Source of the DNA: Flavobacteriales bacterium
Lineage (GTDB): Bacteria; Bacteroidota; Bacteroidia; Flavobacteriales_F; PHOS-HE28
Reading direction: 5' to 3'
Assembly: GCA_020635715.1 (NCBI GenBank)
Contig: JACJZG010000016.1
Location: forward strand, 1-64,000
Length of the DNA stretch: 64,000 nucleotides
Shown: piece after piece, positions 17,025-25,632 of the stretch
Layout of the letters: the number at the start of each line of letters is the position of its first letter
Position numbering within the stretch: the stretch's first letter is position 1
Position numbers and translations under genes: made by a program
The notes under the pieces: model-generated
Databases searched by the model: none
Told to the model about the DNA's origin: nothing
The model's input: only the letters and a program-made list of their open reading frames with translations

Positions 17025-17737
17025 CCGTGAAAGCGATACATGATCCCGGCTTGCAAGCTCCCACCGCGCGGACCGGGCAGCCAGACCAGCCCCTCGAAAC
17101 GCAGGCGCTCCTTGTCCTCGTAGGTCGGCTCCTCCACCCGTGCGGCCTTGATGAAGCCCCATATCGTCGCAAGCGCCGCCACCGAGGTGATCGCCATGGT
17201 CGTCCGCAACTGCGTATTGGCTGCATCATGCTCTTCCTGGAGTCGCGGCAGCACCGTGGTCTTGTGCGTGGCGATGACCCCGGGATCACGGAAGGACGCG
17301 TACTCATCCTCCGCCGCCTGCAATGCATCGTAGGTCTCGTTGTTCTGCTTCATCGCGTTCAGCGTGAACACACCGCCGACCACCGTTGCCAGCAAGGGCA
17401 CCGCCCGATAATAGAACCGTTGATGCTTGACACGCTTGAGGTCACGCTGGAAGCTCAGGTACGCTGCCGTCGGCGCGAGTGTCTTGTAGAAGGCTATGCT
17501 CGTATCTGCGATGATGGTGAGTGTGGTGTCCAGGATCCGGCGGTCCGGAGCCCAGAAGGTGAACCGGTGGTCACCCGCCGGCAACACCAACGCGCGGTTG
17601 GTCAACCGTTCCCGACCATCGAGGATGTACTCCATCCCCCGTTGCGGCGAGACGTTCAATTGCACTTCACCCTTCTGCGCGAACGTGCTGAGGCATGGAA
17701 AGCCCAATATCAGCAGCACAACCACCCGCTTCATCAC
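17021..17737 (-). CDS. PEGA-like membrane protein A1 of the par operon
   Basis: 238 residues with the same layout as A2: signal sequence (to STFAQ), PEGA-like domain (GEVQLNVSPQRGMEYILDGR ... HRFTFWAPDR), a membrane segment near 108-126, an acidic coil, a second membrane segment near 180-198 and the R-F-E-G-L-V-W-L-P-x-P-R-G-G-S-x-x-A-G-I tail. It overlaps the parE stop by 4 bp, so it should be translated from the parE message. PEGA domains occur in S-layer and envelope proteins, often as peptidoglycan- or carbohydrate-facing modules; that role here is inference. Confidence 0.75.
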   Translation of the reverse strand: MMKRVVVLLILGFPCLSTFAQKGEVQLNVSPQRGMEYILDGRERLTNRALVLPAGDHRFTFWAPDRRILDTTLTIIADTSIAFYKTLAPTAAYLSFQRDLKRVKHQRFYYRAVPLLATVVGGVFTLNAMKQNNETYDALQAAEDEYASFRDPGVIATHKTTVLPRLQEEHDAANTQLRTTMAITSVAALATIWGFIKAARVEEPTYEDKERLRFEGLVWLPGPRGGSLQAGIMYRFHG

Positions 17738-19662
17738 GCGTCCAATTCCACTTCGTTGGCCTCCAGCTTCCGGGCGATGGCCTGCATGGCTCCATCCAGC
17801 GCGGCCTTCTCGCTCGCTTCGGCCACCAGGTCCTTCTCCACGCGCAGGTTGTCGATGATGAAGCCCTGGCGGTCGGGGGTGTTCTTGCCCATGTAGAAGC
17901 TGAGCAGGTCGTGCACCACGGCGTCCTTCGTGATCATCACCGGCTCCAGGCGCATGTCCTCGCCGATGAAGTTCTTGAACTCGTCCGGGCTGATCTCGCC
18001 CAGACCCTTGAAGCGGGTGATCTCAGCGCTCTTGCCCAGCTTGAGGATGGCGCGCTGCCGTTCCTCGTCGCTGTAGCAATAGATCGTCTCCTTCTTGTTG
18101 CGCACGCGGAAGAGCGGCGTCTGCAGGATGTAGAGGTGGTCGTTCTTCACCAGGTCCGGGAAGAACTGCAGGAAGAAGGTCATCAACAGAAGGCGGATGT
18201 GCATGCCGTCCACGTCGGCATCGGTGGCGATGACGATGCGGTTGTAGCGCAACCCGTCCATGCCATCCTCGATGTTCAGCGCGGCCTGGATCAGGTTGAA
18301 CTCCTCGTTCTCGTAGACCACCTTCTTCGTGAGGCCGTAGCTGTTCAGCGGTTTCCCCTTCAGGCTGAAGACGGCCTGCAGGTTCACGTCGCGGCTCTTG
18401 GTGATGCTGCCGCTCGCGCTGTCGCCCTCGGTGATGAAGAGCGTGGTGTGCTCCTTGCGGTCGTCCTTCTTCGGGTCGTTGAGGTGTACGCGGCAGTCGC
18501 GCAGCTTGCGGTTGTGCAGGCTCGCCTTCTTCGCGCGTTCGCGGGCCAGCTTCCGGATGCCGCTGAGCTCCTTGCGTTCCCGTTCGTTGCTGAGGATGCG
18601 CTGCTGCAGCACATCGGCGATCTCCGGGTTCTTGTGCAGGTAGTTGTCCAACTCGCGCCCGATGAAGTCGCCGATGAAGGAGCGCATGCTCTGGCCACCC
18701 GGCTCGATCTCCAGGGAGCCGAGCTTGGTCTTGGTCTGGCTCTCGAACACGGGTTCGATCACCTTCACGCTGATGGCCGCCACGATGCCCGTGCGCACAT
18801 CGCCGGCCTCCCAGTCCTTCTTGAAGAAGTCCTTCACGGTCTTGGCCACCGCCTCGCGGAAGGCGCCTTGGTGCGTACCGCCCTGGGTGGTGTGCTGGCC
18901 GTTCACGAAGCTGTAGTACTCCTCGCCGTAGTGGTTGGCGTGCGTCAGCGCCACCTCGATGTCATCACCGCGCAGGTGGATGATCGGGTAGAGCGGATCG
19001 CCGTCCATCTTCGTGGTCAGCAGGTCCAGCAGGCCGTTCTTGCTCTGGAACTTCTGGCCGTTGTAGTTGATGGTGAGGCCGGTGTTCAGGTAGCAGTAGT
19101 TCCACAGCAGCCGCTCGATGTGCTGATCGCGGAACTGGTAGTTGTGGAACATCTGGCCGTCCGGCTCGAAGACCACGCGCGTGCCGTTCGGCTCCTGGGT
19201 CTTCACCAGCTTGTTGTCCTTGCGCAGCACACCGCGATCGAACTCGGCCACCTTCAACTCGCCCTCGCGTGCGCTCTCGATCCGGAAGTAGTTGCTCAGG
19301 GCGTTCACCGCCTTGGTACCCACCCCGTTCAGTCCTACGCTCTTCTTGAAGGCCTTGCTGTCGTACTTGGCGCCGGTGTTGATCTTGCTCACCACGTCGA
19401 TCACCTTGCCCAAGGGAACACCGCGGCCGTAGTCACGGATCTCCACCCGCGGACCATCGATCGTCACATCGATCTTCTTGCCATGGCCCATCACGAACTC
19501 GTCGATGCAGTTGTCCAGCACCTCCTTCAGGAGAATGTAGATGCCATCGTCGTAGCTGCTGCCATCGCCCAGCTTGCCGATGTACATGCCCGGCCGCAGG
19601 CGGATATGTTCCTTCCAGTCGAGGGACCTGATATTGTCCTCGTTGTACGTCGTTTCGCTCAT
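17734..19662 (-). CDS. parE: DNA topoisomerase IV subunit B
   Basis: 642 residues. The GHKL ATPase site is visible (EVLDNCIDE with Glu47 and Asn51; then RDYGRGVPLG), followed by the transducer domain and the TOPRIM Glu and Asp motifs (TEGDSASGS; DADVDGMHI). The length fits ParE rather than GyrB, which carries an extra insertion in some lineages. It is the first gene of the operon and has its own promoter octamer 48 nt upstream. Confidence 0.95.
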   Translation of the reverse strand: MSETTYNEDNIRSLDWKEHIRLRPGMYIGKLGDGSSYDDGIYILLKEVLDNCIDEFVMGHGKKIDVTIDGPRVEIRDYGRGVPLGKVIDVVSKINTGAKYDSKAFKKSVGLNGVGTKAVNALSNYFRIESAREGELKVAEFDRGVLRKDNKLVKTQEPNGTRVVFEPDGQMFHNYQFRDQHIERLLWNYCYLNTGLTINYNGQKFQSKNGLLDLLTTKMDGDPLYPIIHLRGDDIEVALTHANHYGEEYYSFVNGQHTTQGGTHQGAFREAVAKTVKDFFKKDWEAGDVRTGIVAAISVKVIEPVFESQTKTKLGSLEIEPGGQSMRSFIGDFIGRELDNYLHKNPEIADVLQQRILSNERERKELSGIRKLARERAKKASLHNRKLRDCRVHLNDPKKDDRKEHTTLFITEGDSASGSITKSRDVNLQAVFSLKGKPLNSYGLTKKVVYENEEFNLIQAALNIEDGMDGLRYNRIVIATDADVDGMHIRLLLMTFFLQFFPDLVKNDHLYILQTPLFRVRNKKETIYCYSDEERQRAILKLGKSAEITRFKGLGEISPDEFKNFIGEDMRLEPVMITKDAVVHDLLSFYMGKNTPDRQGFIIDNLRVEKDLVAEASEKAALDGAMQAIARKLEANEVELDA

Positions 19663-19710
19663 CCTTCGATCGCTCGGAACCTCAATAGGGACAAGGGTTC
19701 TCGATGGCTA

Positions 19711-19718
19711 CGAAGGTA
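19711..19718 (-). promoter_or_regulatory. -7 element (TACCTTCG) of the parE operon
   Basis: TAnnTTYG octamer on the minus strand, 48 nt before the parE start. It is the only promoter-like site seen between parE and parC, consistent with one six-gene transcript. Confidence 0.6.
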
Positions 19719-19791
19719 GCAGGGGGCGCAGGCCCGACGCCGGACGCCTCAGGCCCTGTTTTCCACGATCGATCGGTGTTATCAACAGCCC

Positions 19792-22767
19792 CTACGGCAT
19801 CTGCTCCTGCACCGTGTTCGTGGGGATGACCCCGCCGATGCTGTTCAGGATGACGTCGCGGTCGCTGCCCGCCCCACTGTACTTCACCACCCCGTCCAGG
19901 TTCACATCCTCCACCCGGTAGCCGCTCACGGTATTGGTGGGGATCGTGCCCCCGATGGCGAAGAGGATAACGTCCCGGTCGTTCCCAAGCCCTGAATACA
20001 TCACCTGCCCGTCGTCCACCACGTTGCCCGCCCACATCAGCGAGACCCCGTTCCGGTCGCGCATGGCCTGCGTGCCGTAGGTCGTGGCGTTCGTCAGCGC
20101 AAGGCTCGCGGGTAGCGGCCCAAAGTCCAAAGCGTAGCCGGACATGCAGGCCAGGTGGTTCCGGTGGCGCACGGCCACGCGGTACATCCCGGGTTCGGCG
20201 CAGAAAGGAAGAAAGGGATTCCCGGTCGGGCTCCGCACCGAGCCATCCCTCCGCACCAGCGCCGCCCTCGTCTCCACGACCGCGAAGGGCGCATCGGGTT
20301 CACGCAGTTCCAACAGCACCCAATCCACGATCGCACCCGCCCCTTCCTCGTCCAGGATGGTCTGTGTGGTGGTGGTGATGCCTTCCACTGGATAGCCGAG
20401 CGCGGTGTATGGCTCCTGTAGAGGGATCAGGCCATGGACCCGCAGGGAATCATGCATCATCCCGGTGTTCGTATCGTAGGGTCCATCGAGCAGAACAGAG
20501 AGCCCGCAATTGATCCGCGGCTGCACCTCACAGGGAATGACCTCCGTGATGAAGCTGATGGTCTCGGAATAGTCCGAGGTGCTGCCGCCCTGCGTTCCGC
20601 CTGCGGAGCAGACCGCCCGCACCTGTACATCATAGCTGGTCTCCGAAGTCAGGCTTTCCAGCAGGTAGGGCGAGGAGGTCAGACCGGTCACATCCGTCCA
20701 ATCGACGGCGGCAGTCTCCTTGTAACGCAGGTCGTAGGACTGGGCGCCCTGCACCGTGGCCCAACCAATGCTCGCGCTCTCGTAGGTCACCGCGTTCACC
20801 GTGACCGCATCCGGCACGGGACAAGCCGTCACGACCGGGCTCACGATGAGCGTGTAACAGCGTTGCGCGTCGAATGCACCGTTGTACCCGTAGACGTGCA
20901 CGAGGTAATCGCCGGGAGCAGCGTTGGTATAGGTGATGTACTCGGAGGTGGTGCTGCCGGCGGTGGACGTGGCCAGTACCCCACCCGCGGCGGTGAGCAA
21001 CCGCAGGTCATAATCATACGGCAAGGTGGAAAGGCTCACCGTGATGGTGCTGGTGGCCGTGAGGGTGAACCGGTAGTAGTCCACGTCCCCGTTGGCCGCG
21101 ATCAACGCATTGATGATGACCGGTGTACCGATGACCGCGGCCGTGCCCTGCGTCTCGTTCGGCTCGTAGGCGTCCGGACACGGCAGTTGCGTGGTGAAGG
21201 TCCGCACCGTGCTGTAGGCGGATGTCGTGGCATCGCAGACACTGCGCACCTGGAACTCGTAGGTCGTGCCTTGTGTGAGACCGCTGAGCGGGTAGCTGTT
21301 CCCACTGATGCCGTTGACCTCCGTCCAGGTCGGGGCGCCCACCGCCCGCCAGCGCAGGTCGAAGGTCGCCACGCCCACCGCGCTCCAGGATAAGGTCGCC
21401 GTGTTGATCCCAAGGTTGGTCACGCTCAAGGTTCCGGGCGCATCGCAGGTGCTGCCGCAGGTGTTCAGGCAGGAGGCTGCGTTCACCGCGTTCACGATCA
21501 CTGCCGTGGGTTGCGGACCGAACCCGAGGGACAGGTTGATCCCCACGCCGCCCAACAAGTGGCAGTAGCTCATGATCGTTCCGCCCACACCGGTCGGCAC
21601 CGGCCCGATGGGACAGCTTCCTTCGCTGTAGTTGCTGTTCGCCGTGGGGCCGCACCCGTCGATGTTGGTCCCGTTCCCATTCCACGAACAGGCATGCGTG
21701 TGCCGCGAACCAAGGTTGTGGCCCGCTTCGTGGGTGACGACCATCGTGCTCCAGCTGTAGGTGGGCACGTTGTTGTAGGTGCTGTTGATGCCGCTGTAGG
21801 CCATGCGCAGCCGGGTCTGGCTGCTGCACAAGGTGTTCAGCCAGGCCACGCCACCACCGCCGCCATAACCGAGCAGGTGGGCCATGTCCCCGTTGAAGCT
21901 CGTCCGCTCCACACCGAACTGGTCCAGGAAGTCGCCGCTGCCGGGACCCGTATACGGGCTGGGCACATCCCAGATGAAGAGCTCGGAGAGGGTCACATCG
22001 ATCCCGTCGTTGTCGAAGAGGATGGCGCTCTGGTTGAAGAGCCCGGTGATGTAGTTGGTGGTGTTGGCCACATCCCCCTTGTCCAGGTAGATGTTATGGT
22101 TCACCTCCCAGTAGTAACGCACGCAGCGCACCGTACGCTCGCCCGGCACCGCCGTGATCTCATCGCTGTGATAGACGCCATCCCCGTCCTCCGTTCCGCA
22201 GGTGAACGTGGGTCGGCCGCGCAGGTCCCGGTCGCGGTAGATCACATGACGCCCCTGTGCATCATCCTTCAACTTGCCGACCACGATCTGTCCCTGCCCA
22301 TCGTTCACCAGGGCCATCAACTCGCCATCGAAGAGGCTCACCGCCGCCCATGATCCGCCCACGCCGCGGATCATGCCCCGGTAGTGCACACCAGGGATGC
22401 CAACGCTGCGCTGACCACTGGCCAACACCACGTTCACCGCATCATCAGCGATGGCCGTACGCGCGAGATCGAGCTCGAGCATGCCGCCTTGAAAAGGGAT
22501 GGCAAGGGCGATGTGTTCTCCGCCCTGTTGCACGGCGCGGCCCATGGCCACATGATCCAGCAGGAGCAATTCGCCTTTCGACAAGGCGGCGTCCAGCACG
22601 CGATCATCCTGCCTTCCCTCGGGCAAGGCGAAGAGGCGCGTGGTGGCGAAGGGGACACCCTTCGTCCGCAATTCCTGGATGCGTGCGGACACGCGGCCAT
22701 GCTGGGCGGCGGCATGGAAGCAGAGCGAAAGGGTGAGGAGAAGCAGGGTGGGGCGCGAGGTTCTCAT
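19792..22767 (-). CDS. Secreted reprolysin-like zinc metalloprotease with Fn3, pre-peptidase and duplicated dockerin-like tail
   Basis: 991 residues from the ATG at 22767, which begins a signal peptide (MRTSRPTLLLLTLSLCFHAA AQ). A propeptide is followed by an M12B-like catalytic domain with the extended zinc motif H-E-A-G-H-N-L-G-S-R-H-T-H and a Met-turn M-S-Y-C. Then come an Fn3 domain, a bacterial pre-peptidase C-terminal domain (D-A-Y-E-P-N-E-T ... Y-R-F-T-L), a second Fn3 domain and a beta domain. The C-terminus is not a usual sorting domain: it carries two copies of Y-S-G-x-G-x-D-R-D-V-I-L-x-x-I-G-G-x-I-P-T-N-T-V, the second preceded by an EF-hand-like DVNLDG loop. The start at 22947 is rejected because the extra 60 residues precede the signal peptide. 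Confidence 0.9.
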   Translation of the reverse strand: MRTSRPTLLLLTLSLCFHAAAQHGRVSARIQELRTKGVPFATTRLFALPEGRQDDRVLDAALSKGELLLLDHVAMGRAVQQGGEHIALAIPFQGGMLELDLARTAIADDAVNVVLASGQRSVGIPGVHYRGMIRGVGGSWAAVSLFDGELMALVNDGQGQIVVGKLKDDAQGRHVIYRDRDLRGRPTFTCGTEDGDGVYHSDEITAVPGERTVRCVRYYWEVNHNIYLDKGDVANTTNYITGLFNQSAILFDNDGIDVTLSELFIWDVPSPYTGPGSGDFLDQFGVERTSFNGDMAHLLGYGGGGGVAWLNTLCSSQTRLRMAYSGINSTYNNVPTYSWSTMVVTHEAGHNLGSRHTHACSWNGNGTNIDGCGPTANSNYSEGSCPIGPVPTGVGGTIMSYCHLLGGVGINLSLGFGPQPTAVIVNAVNAASCLNTCGSTCDAPGTLSVTNLGINTATLSWSAVGVATFDLRWRAVGAPTWTEVNGISGNSYPLSGLTQGTTYEFQVRSVCDATTSAYSTVRTFTTQLPCPDAYEPNETQGTAAVIGTPVIINALIAANGDVDYYRFTLTATSTITVSLSTLPYDYDLRLLTAAGGVLATSTAGSTTSEYITYTNAAPGDYLVHVYGYNGAFDAQRCYTLIVSPVVTACPVPDAVTVNAVTYESASIGWATVQGAQSYDLRYKETAAVDWTDVTGLTSSPYLLESLTSETSYDVQVRAVCSAGGTQGGSTSDYSETISFITEVIPCEVQPRINCGLSVLLDGPYDTNTGMMHDSLRVHGLIPLQEPYTALGYPVEGITTTTQTILDEEGAGAIVDWVLLELREPDAPFAVVETRAALVRRDGSVRSPTGNPFLPFCAEPGMYRVAVRHRNHLACMSGYALDFGPLPASLALTNATTYGTQAMRDRNGVSLMWAGNVVDDGQVMYSGLGNDRDVILFAIGGTIPTNTVSGYRVEDVNLDGVVKYSGAGSDRDVILNSIGGVIPTNTVQEQMP

Positions 22768-22976
22768 GCAAGCAAATGTCCGTGGTGGTGAACTGATCAA
22801 AGAACAAGGAATGTGCATCGGTCGGGTTCCTGACCGCCGGAAAACGGTCCACACAAAGAAAGGCGCAACCGTGGACCGCTGACCCGCTCTTCCGAGCCGC
22901 GCCAGGCTTGGGCCGATGGATCGCCGGAATGGATCGACGAAAGGCAATGGGTGCGGTGGGCAGCACGCGGTATCCG

Positions 22977-23681
22977 CTAGGTCCCGATGCGCGGTGCGGA
23001 TCCATGCAGCACGTAACTCAGGTACAACTGCCAGGTCCGTAGGTAGGTCGGAGAGGCTCCTCCCGGCCGGTCAAGGTCCGCCAGGCCATGCAGGTAGCGC
23101 AGGCCCATGTGCAGTTGCTTGCCGCCATCCACCTCCACGCCTGCCGTCAGCGCAATGTCCCAGGGGGCAATGGCAGCGGTGCGGTCCACGGAACGGCGCG
23201 CCTTCTGCTCCGGATCCAGTCCGACCAGCTGACCCGTGACCGTTTCACGCGCCGCCAAGGTCCGCTGGAGGGTCATTCCACCATCGAGCCGCAGGCCCGG
23301 GAACCGACGCACGGTAAGCAGGACCGGCAGCTCGGCGCTCACAAGGTGCATGTTCCTGCGGGCCTGCATGAAGCCTTCGCCGTTCTCCTCCAGCATGAAG
23401 GGCTGGTCCGCCGGGCGAAGCTGATACCCGCAGCTGCGCACATCCATCACGACCTCGGCACGCACGCCGAACAAGCGCTCTTCCTTGCAGCCAACACCCA
23501 CGCCGGCGTGGTATCCCATGCCGTCGACACTGCGACCGGTGTGCGAGATGTGGCCCGCTCCAAGCGGATCGCGCGCGTACGTATGGGTGCCGCCCGCCTT
23601 CACGTCCCAGGTGAATTGTGCGTTCAACGTGATCGCGTGCAACAGCACAAGGAAGAGGGTCGGTAGGAGGATGCGCGCCAT
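22977..23681 (-). CDS. Outer-membrane beta-barrel-like protein
   Basis: 234 residues with a signal peptide (to about residue 21, LNAQ). The mature part alternates hydrophobic and polar residues in short strands (FTWDVKAGGTH, GYHAGVGVGC, VRAEVVMDVR, ALTAGVEVDG, LHMGLRYLHG, WQLYLSYVL), with aromatic residues near strand ends, which is the pattern of small PorT/OmpW-like barrels of Bacteroidota. It is too divergent to name. Two Cys (in VGVGCKEER and VRSCGYQ) may bond. Confidence 0.7.
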   Translation of the reverse strand: MARILLPTLFLVLLHAITLNAQFTWDVKAGGTHTYARDPLGAGHISHTGRSVDGMGYHAGVGVGCKEERLFGVRAEVVMDVRSCGYQLRPADQPFMLEENGEGFMQARRNMHLVSAELPVLLTVRRFPGLRLDGGMTLQRTLAARETVTGQLVGLDPEQKARRSVDRTAAIAPWDIALTAGVEVDGGKQLHMGLRYLHGLADLDRPGGASPTYLRTWQLYLSYVLHGSAPRIGT

Positions 23682-23752
23682 CGCCGTTCAGTGAACGCCG
23701 AGGACGGTGGATCGTTGTGTGGCTTGCGGCGGGAACTACCGCACCGGGTGGC

Positions 23753-24850
23753 TCACACGTTGAAGAGGAAGTGCATCACATCACCGTCCTTCACCACGTA
23801 CTCCTTCCCTTCCGTGCGCAATTTCCCGGCTGAACGCGCGGCCGACTCGCTGCCCAGCGTGACATAGTCGTCATATCCGATCACCTCGGCGCGGATGTAG
23901 CCCTTCTCGAAGTCGCTATGGATGACACCAGCCGCCTTCGGTCCGGTATCCCCCTGATGGATGGTCCACGCACGGACCTCCTGGACACCGGCGGTGAAAT
24001 AGGTCTGAAGCTTCAACAGGTCGTATGCCGCGTGGATCAGCTTGTTCACGCCGGGTTCGTTCAGGCCGATGTCGGCAAGGAACATCTCCCGCTCCTCGGG
24101 CGTCTCCAGCGCCGCGATCTCTGCTTCGATGGCAGCCGTGACGAAGATGACCTCCGCCTGTTCGTTGGCCACCGCAGCCTTCACACGCTCCACATGCGCA
24201 TTGCCTGTCACCGCGCTCTTCTCCTCCACGTTGCACACGTAGAGCACAGGCTTGGTGGTGAGCAACTGGAACTCGTTCAACAAGGCCGGATCGTCGTTCG
24301 CGTTGATCACCGAACGCGCGCTCTGTCCCTTCAACAAGGCCTCACGGATCCGGCTCAACAGCTCATAACGCCGCTTCGCCTCCTTTTCACCGATCTGCGC
24401 CTGCTTCTCCACCTTCTTGATCCGTGCCTCCACGGTCTCGAGATCCTTCAGTTGCAGTTCGATGTCGATGACCTCCTTGTCCCGTACCGGGTCCACGCTG
24501 CCGTCCACATGCACCACATTGGGGTCATCGAAGCAGCGCAGCACGTGCAGGATCGCATCGCATTCACGGATGTTCGCCAGGAACTGGTTGCCCAGTCCTT
24601 CGCCCTTGCTTGCGCCCTTCACCAGACCGGCGATGTCCACGATCTCCACCGTGGTGGGGATGATGCGTTGCGGTTTCACCAATTCAGCCAGCTTGTTCAA
24701 GCGCCGGTCGGGCACCGTGATGGTCCCTACGTTCGGCTCGATCGTGCAGAACGGGAAATTGGCGGCCTGTGCCTTGGCGTTGCTCAGGCAGTTGAACAAG
24801 GTGCTCTTGCCGACGTTCGGCAGGCCCACGATCCCACATTTCAAACCCAT
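23753..24850 (-). CDS. ychF: Redox-regulated ATPase/GTPase YchF (Obg family)
   Basis: 365 residues. The Walker A motif is G-L-P-N-V-G-K-S-T near residue 8, with the G3-like D-I-A-G-L at about 72 and switch region G-A-S-K-G-E-G-L-G-N. A coiled-coil insertion lies in the middle and the TGS-like domain is at the C-terminus (KAAGVIHSDFEKGYIRAEVI ... DVMHFLFNV). YchF/OLA1 hydrolyses ATP rather than GTP and associates with ribosomes. Its length and motifs are entirely standard. It has a promoter octamer 40 nt upstream. Confidence 0.97.
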   Translation of the reverse strand: MGLKCGIVGLPNVGKSTLFNCLSNAKAQAANFPFCTIEPNVGTITVPDRRLNKLAELVKPQRIIPTTVEIVDIAGLVKGASKGEGLGNQFLANIRECDAILHVLRCFDDPNVVHVDGSVDPVRDKEVIDIELQLKDLETVEARIKKVEKQAQIGEKEAKRRYELLSRIREALLKGQSARSVINANDDPALLNEFQLLTTKPVLYVCNVEEKSAVTGNAHVERVKAAVANEQAEVIFVTAAIEAEIAALETPEEREMFLADIGLNEPGVNKLIHAAYDLLKLQTYFTAGVQEVRAWTIHQGDTGPKAAGVIHSDFEKGYIRAEVIGYDDYVTLGSESAARSAGKLRTEGKEYVVKDGDVMHFLFNV

Positions 24851-24890
24851 GGTCGTTCTCGCTACCGGTCAAGGTCCGGAAAAGCGGCCG

Positions 24891-24898
24891 CGAAGGTA
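24891..24898 (-). promoter_or_regulatory. -7 element (TACCTTCG) of ychF
   Basis: TAnnTTYG octamer on the minus strand, 40 nt before the ychF ATG, in the 780-bp gap to the transketolase gene. Confidence 0.55.
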
Positions 24899-25000
24899 GG
24901 ATCTTCCGGAAGGTCGGCCGAGCATCAGTTCGGGGCTCACATGGCTACCGGGCACTTTGCGATACCTGATAGGATGTTGCCGTGACAGACGACCATGATC

Positions 25001-25081
25001 CGCAGATGACGCAGATGTCACAGATCGCGCCAGTCGGCGCTTCGAGCGATGGCCGCATGCGGCCCATCTGTGTCATCTGCG
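25001..25081. repeat. Inverted repeat of a CGCAGATGACGCAGAT-type motif
   Basis: CGCAGATGACGCAGAT (25001-25016) is matched in reverse by ATCTGTGTCATCTGCG (25066-25081), 15/16, with a 49-bp spacer. The left arm is itself part of a 9-10 bp tandem (GCAGATGAC, GCAGATGTCA, CAGAT). Repeats of this kind occur between genes in many bacteria. It sits in the stretch 24899-25605, which otherwise holds only a doubtful small reading frame and a hairpin. Confidence 0.7.
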
Positions 25082-25272
25082 ACATCGGTGGATGCCTCTA
25101 TTCCGTGCAAACCGCTCAACAAGCTCGGGAGAAAGACTCGATCGCCTGGTCTGGGGATCCCCACCATGGTCCGGTGGAACAGCACAAGGAACAGCCCGAT
25201 AAGCCACCATACCAAGGCCACCCGCCGCCACCACCTGCCTCGTCCGCTGGTCCTCGCTGTCATCCTGGCCAT
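25018..25272 (-). other. Doubtful small membrane-protein frame, possible gene relic
   Basis: On the minus strand a frame open from 25341 down to 25018 would encode two hydrophobic segments: ELLWKVLFYGCFALFAYAG, upstream of the first ATG (25272), and VALVWWLIGLFLVLF, just after it. The first segment has no ATG of its own, so either a non-standard start is used or the 5' end is lost. The C-terminal end runs into the inverted repeat. I see no family and offer it only as a possible relic or short gene. Confidence 0.3.
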
Positions 25273-25373
25273 GCCCGCATAGGCAAAGAGCGCAAAGCAC
25301 CCATAGAACAGGACCTTCCAAAGGAGCTCCGTGCACCCAAGCTACATGTTCCAGGAAGCCATGCCCCGAATGA

Positions 25374-25403
25374 GAAGCGGGCGCCTCTCCCGGCGCCCGC
25401 TTC
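25374..25403. terminator. Strong GC hairpin in the ychF-transketolase gap
   Basis: GAAGCGGGCGCC (25374-25385) and GGCGCCCGCTTC (25392-25403) form a perfect 12-bp stem with a six-base loop. There is no clear U-tract on either side, so it may be a terminator remnant or an RNA structure rather than an efficient terminator. Confidence 0.5.
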
Positions 25404-25605
25404 AAGATGATCCGGCCAAAACCAGATGAACCGAATACTGCTCAGACCGATCCAAGACCCCGCTGCGTTGCCTTGCACGGGACGAACCGTTCAACGCTGG
25501 ACGTCCATCCTCGACGGTCACCGGCTCCGCGGCACCCCAACGTCCGCACCTTCAGGGGTTTTCAAAAGTTCTACACACGGCCCGAGGCATGGAAGGCCAC
25601 CGGTC

Positions 25606-25613
25606 TACTTTTG
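25606..25613 (+). promoter_or_regulatory. -7 element (TACTTTTG) of the transketolase cluster
   Basis: Perfect TAnnTTTG octamer, 19 nt before the transketolase start. It lies inside the longer open frame from 25426 and so supports the start at 25633. Confidence 0.65.
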
Positions 25614-25632
25614 GCCCGTTCCGCGTACCCTC

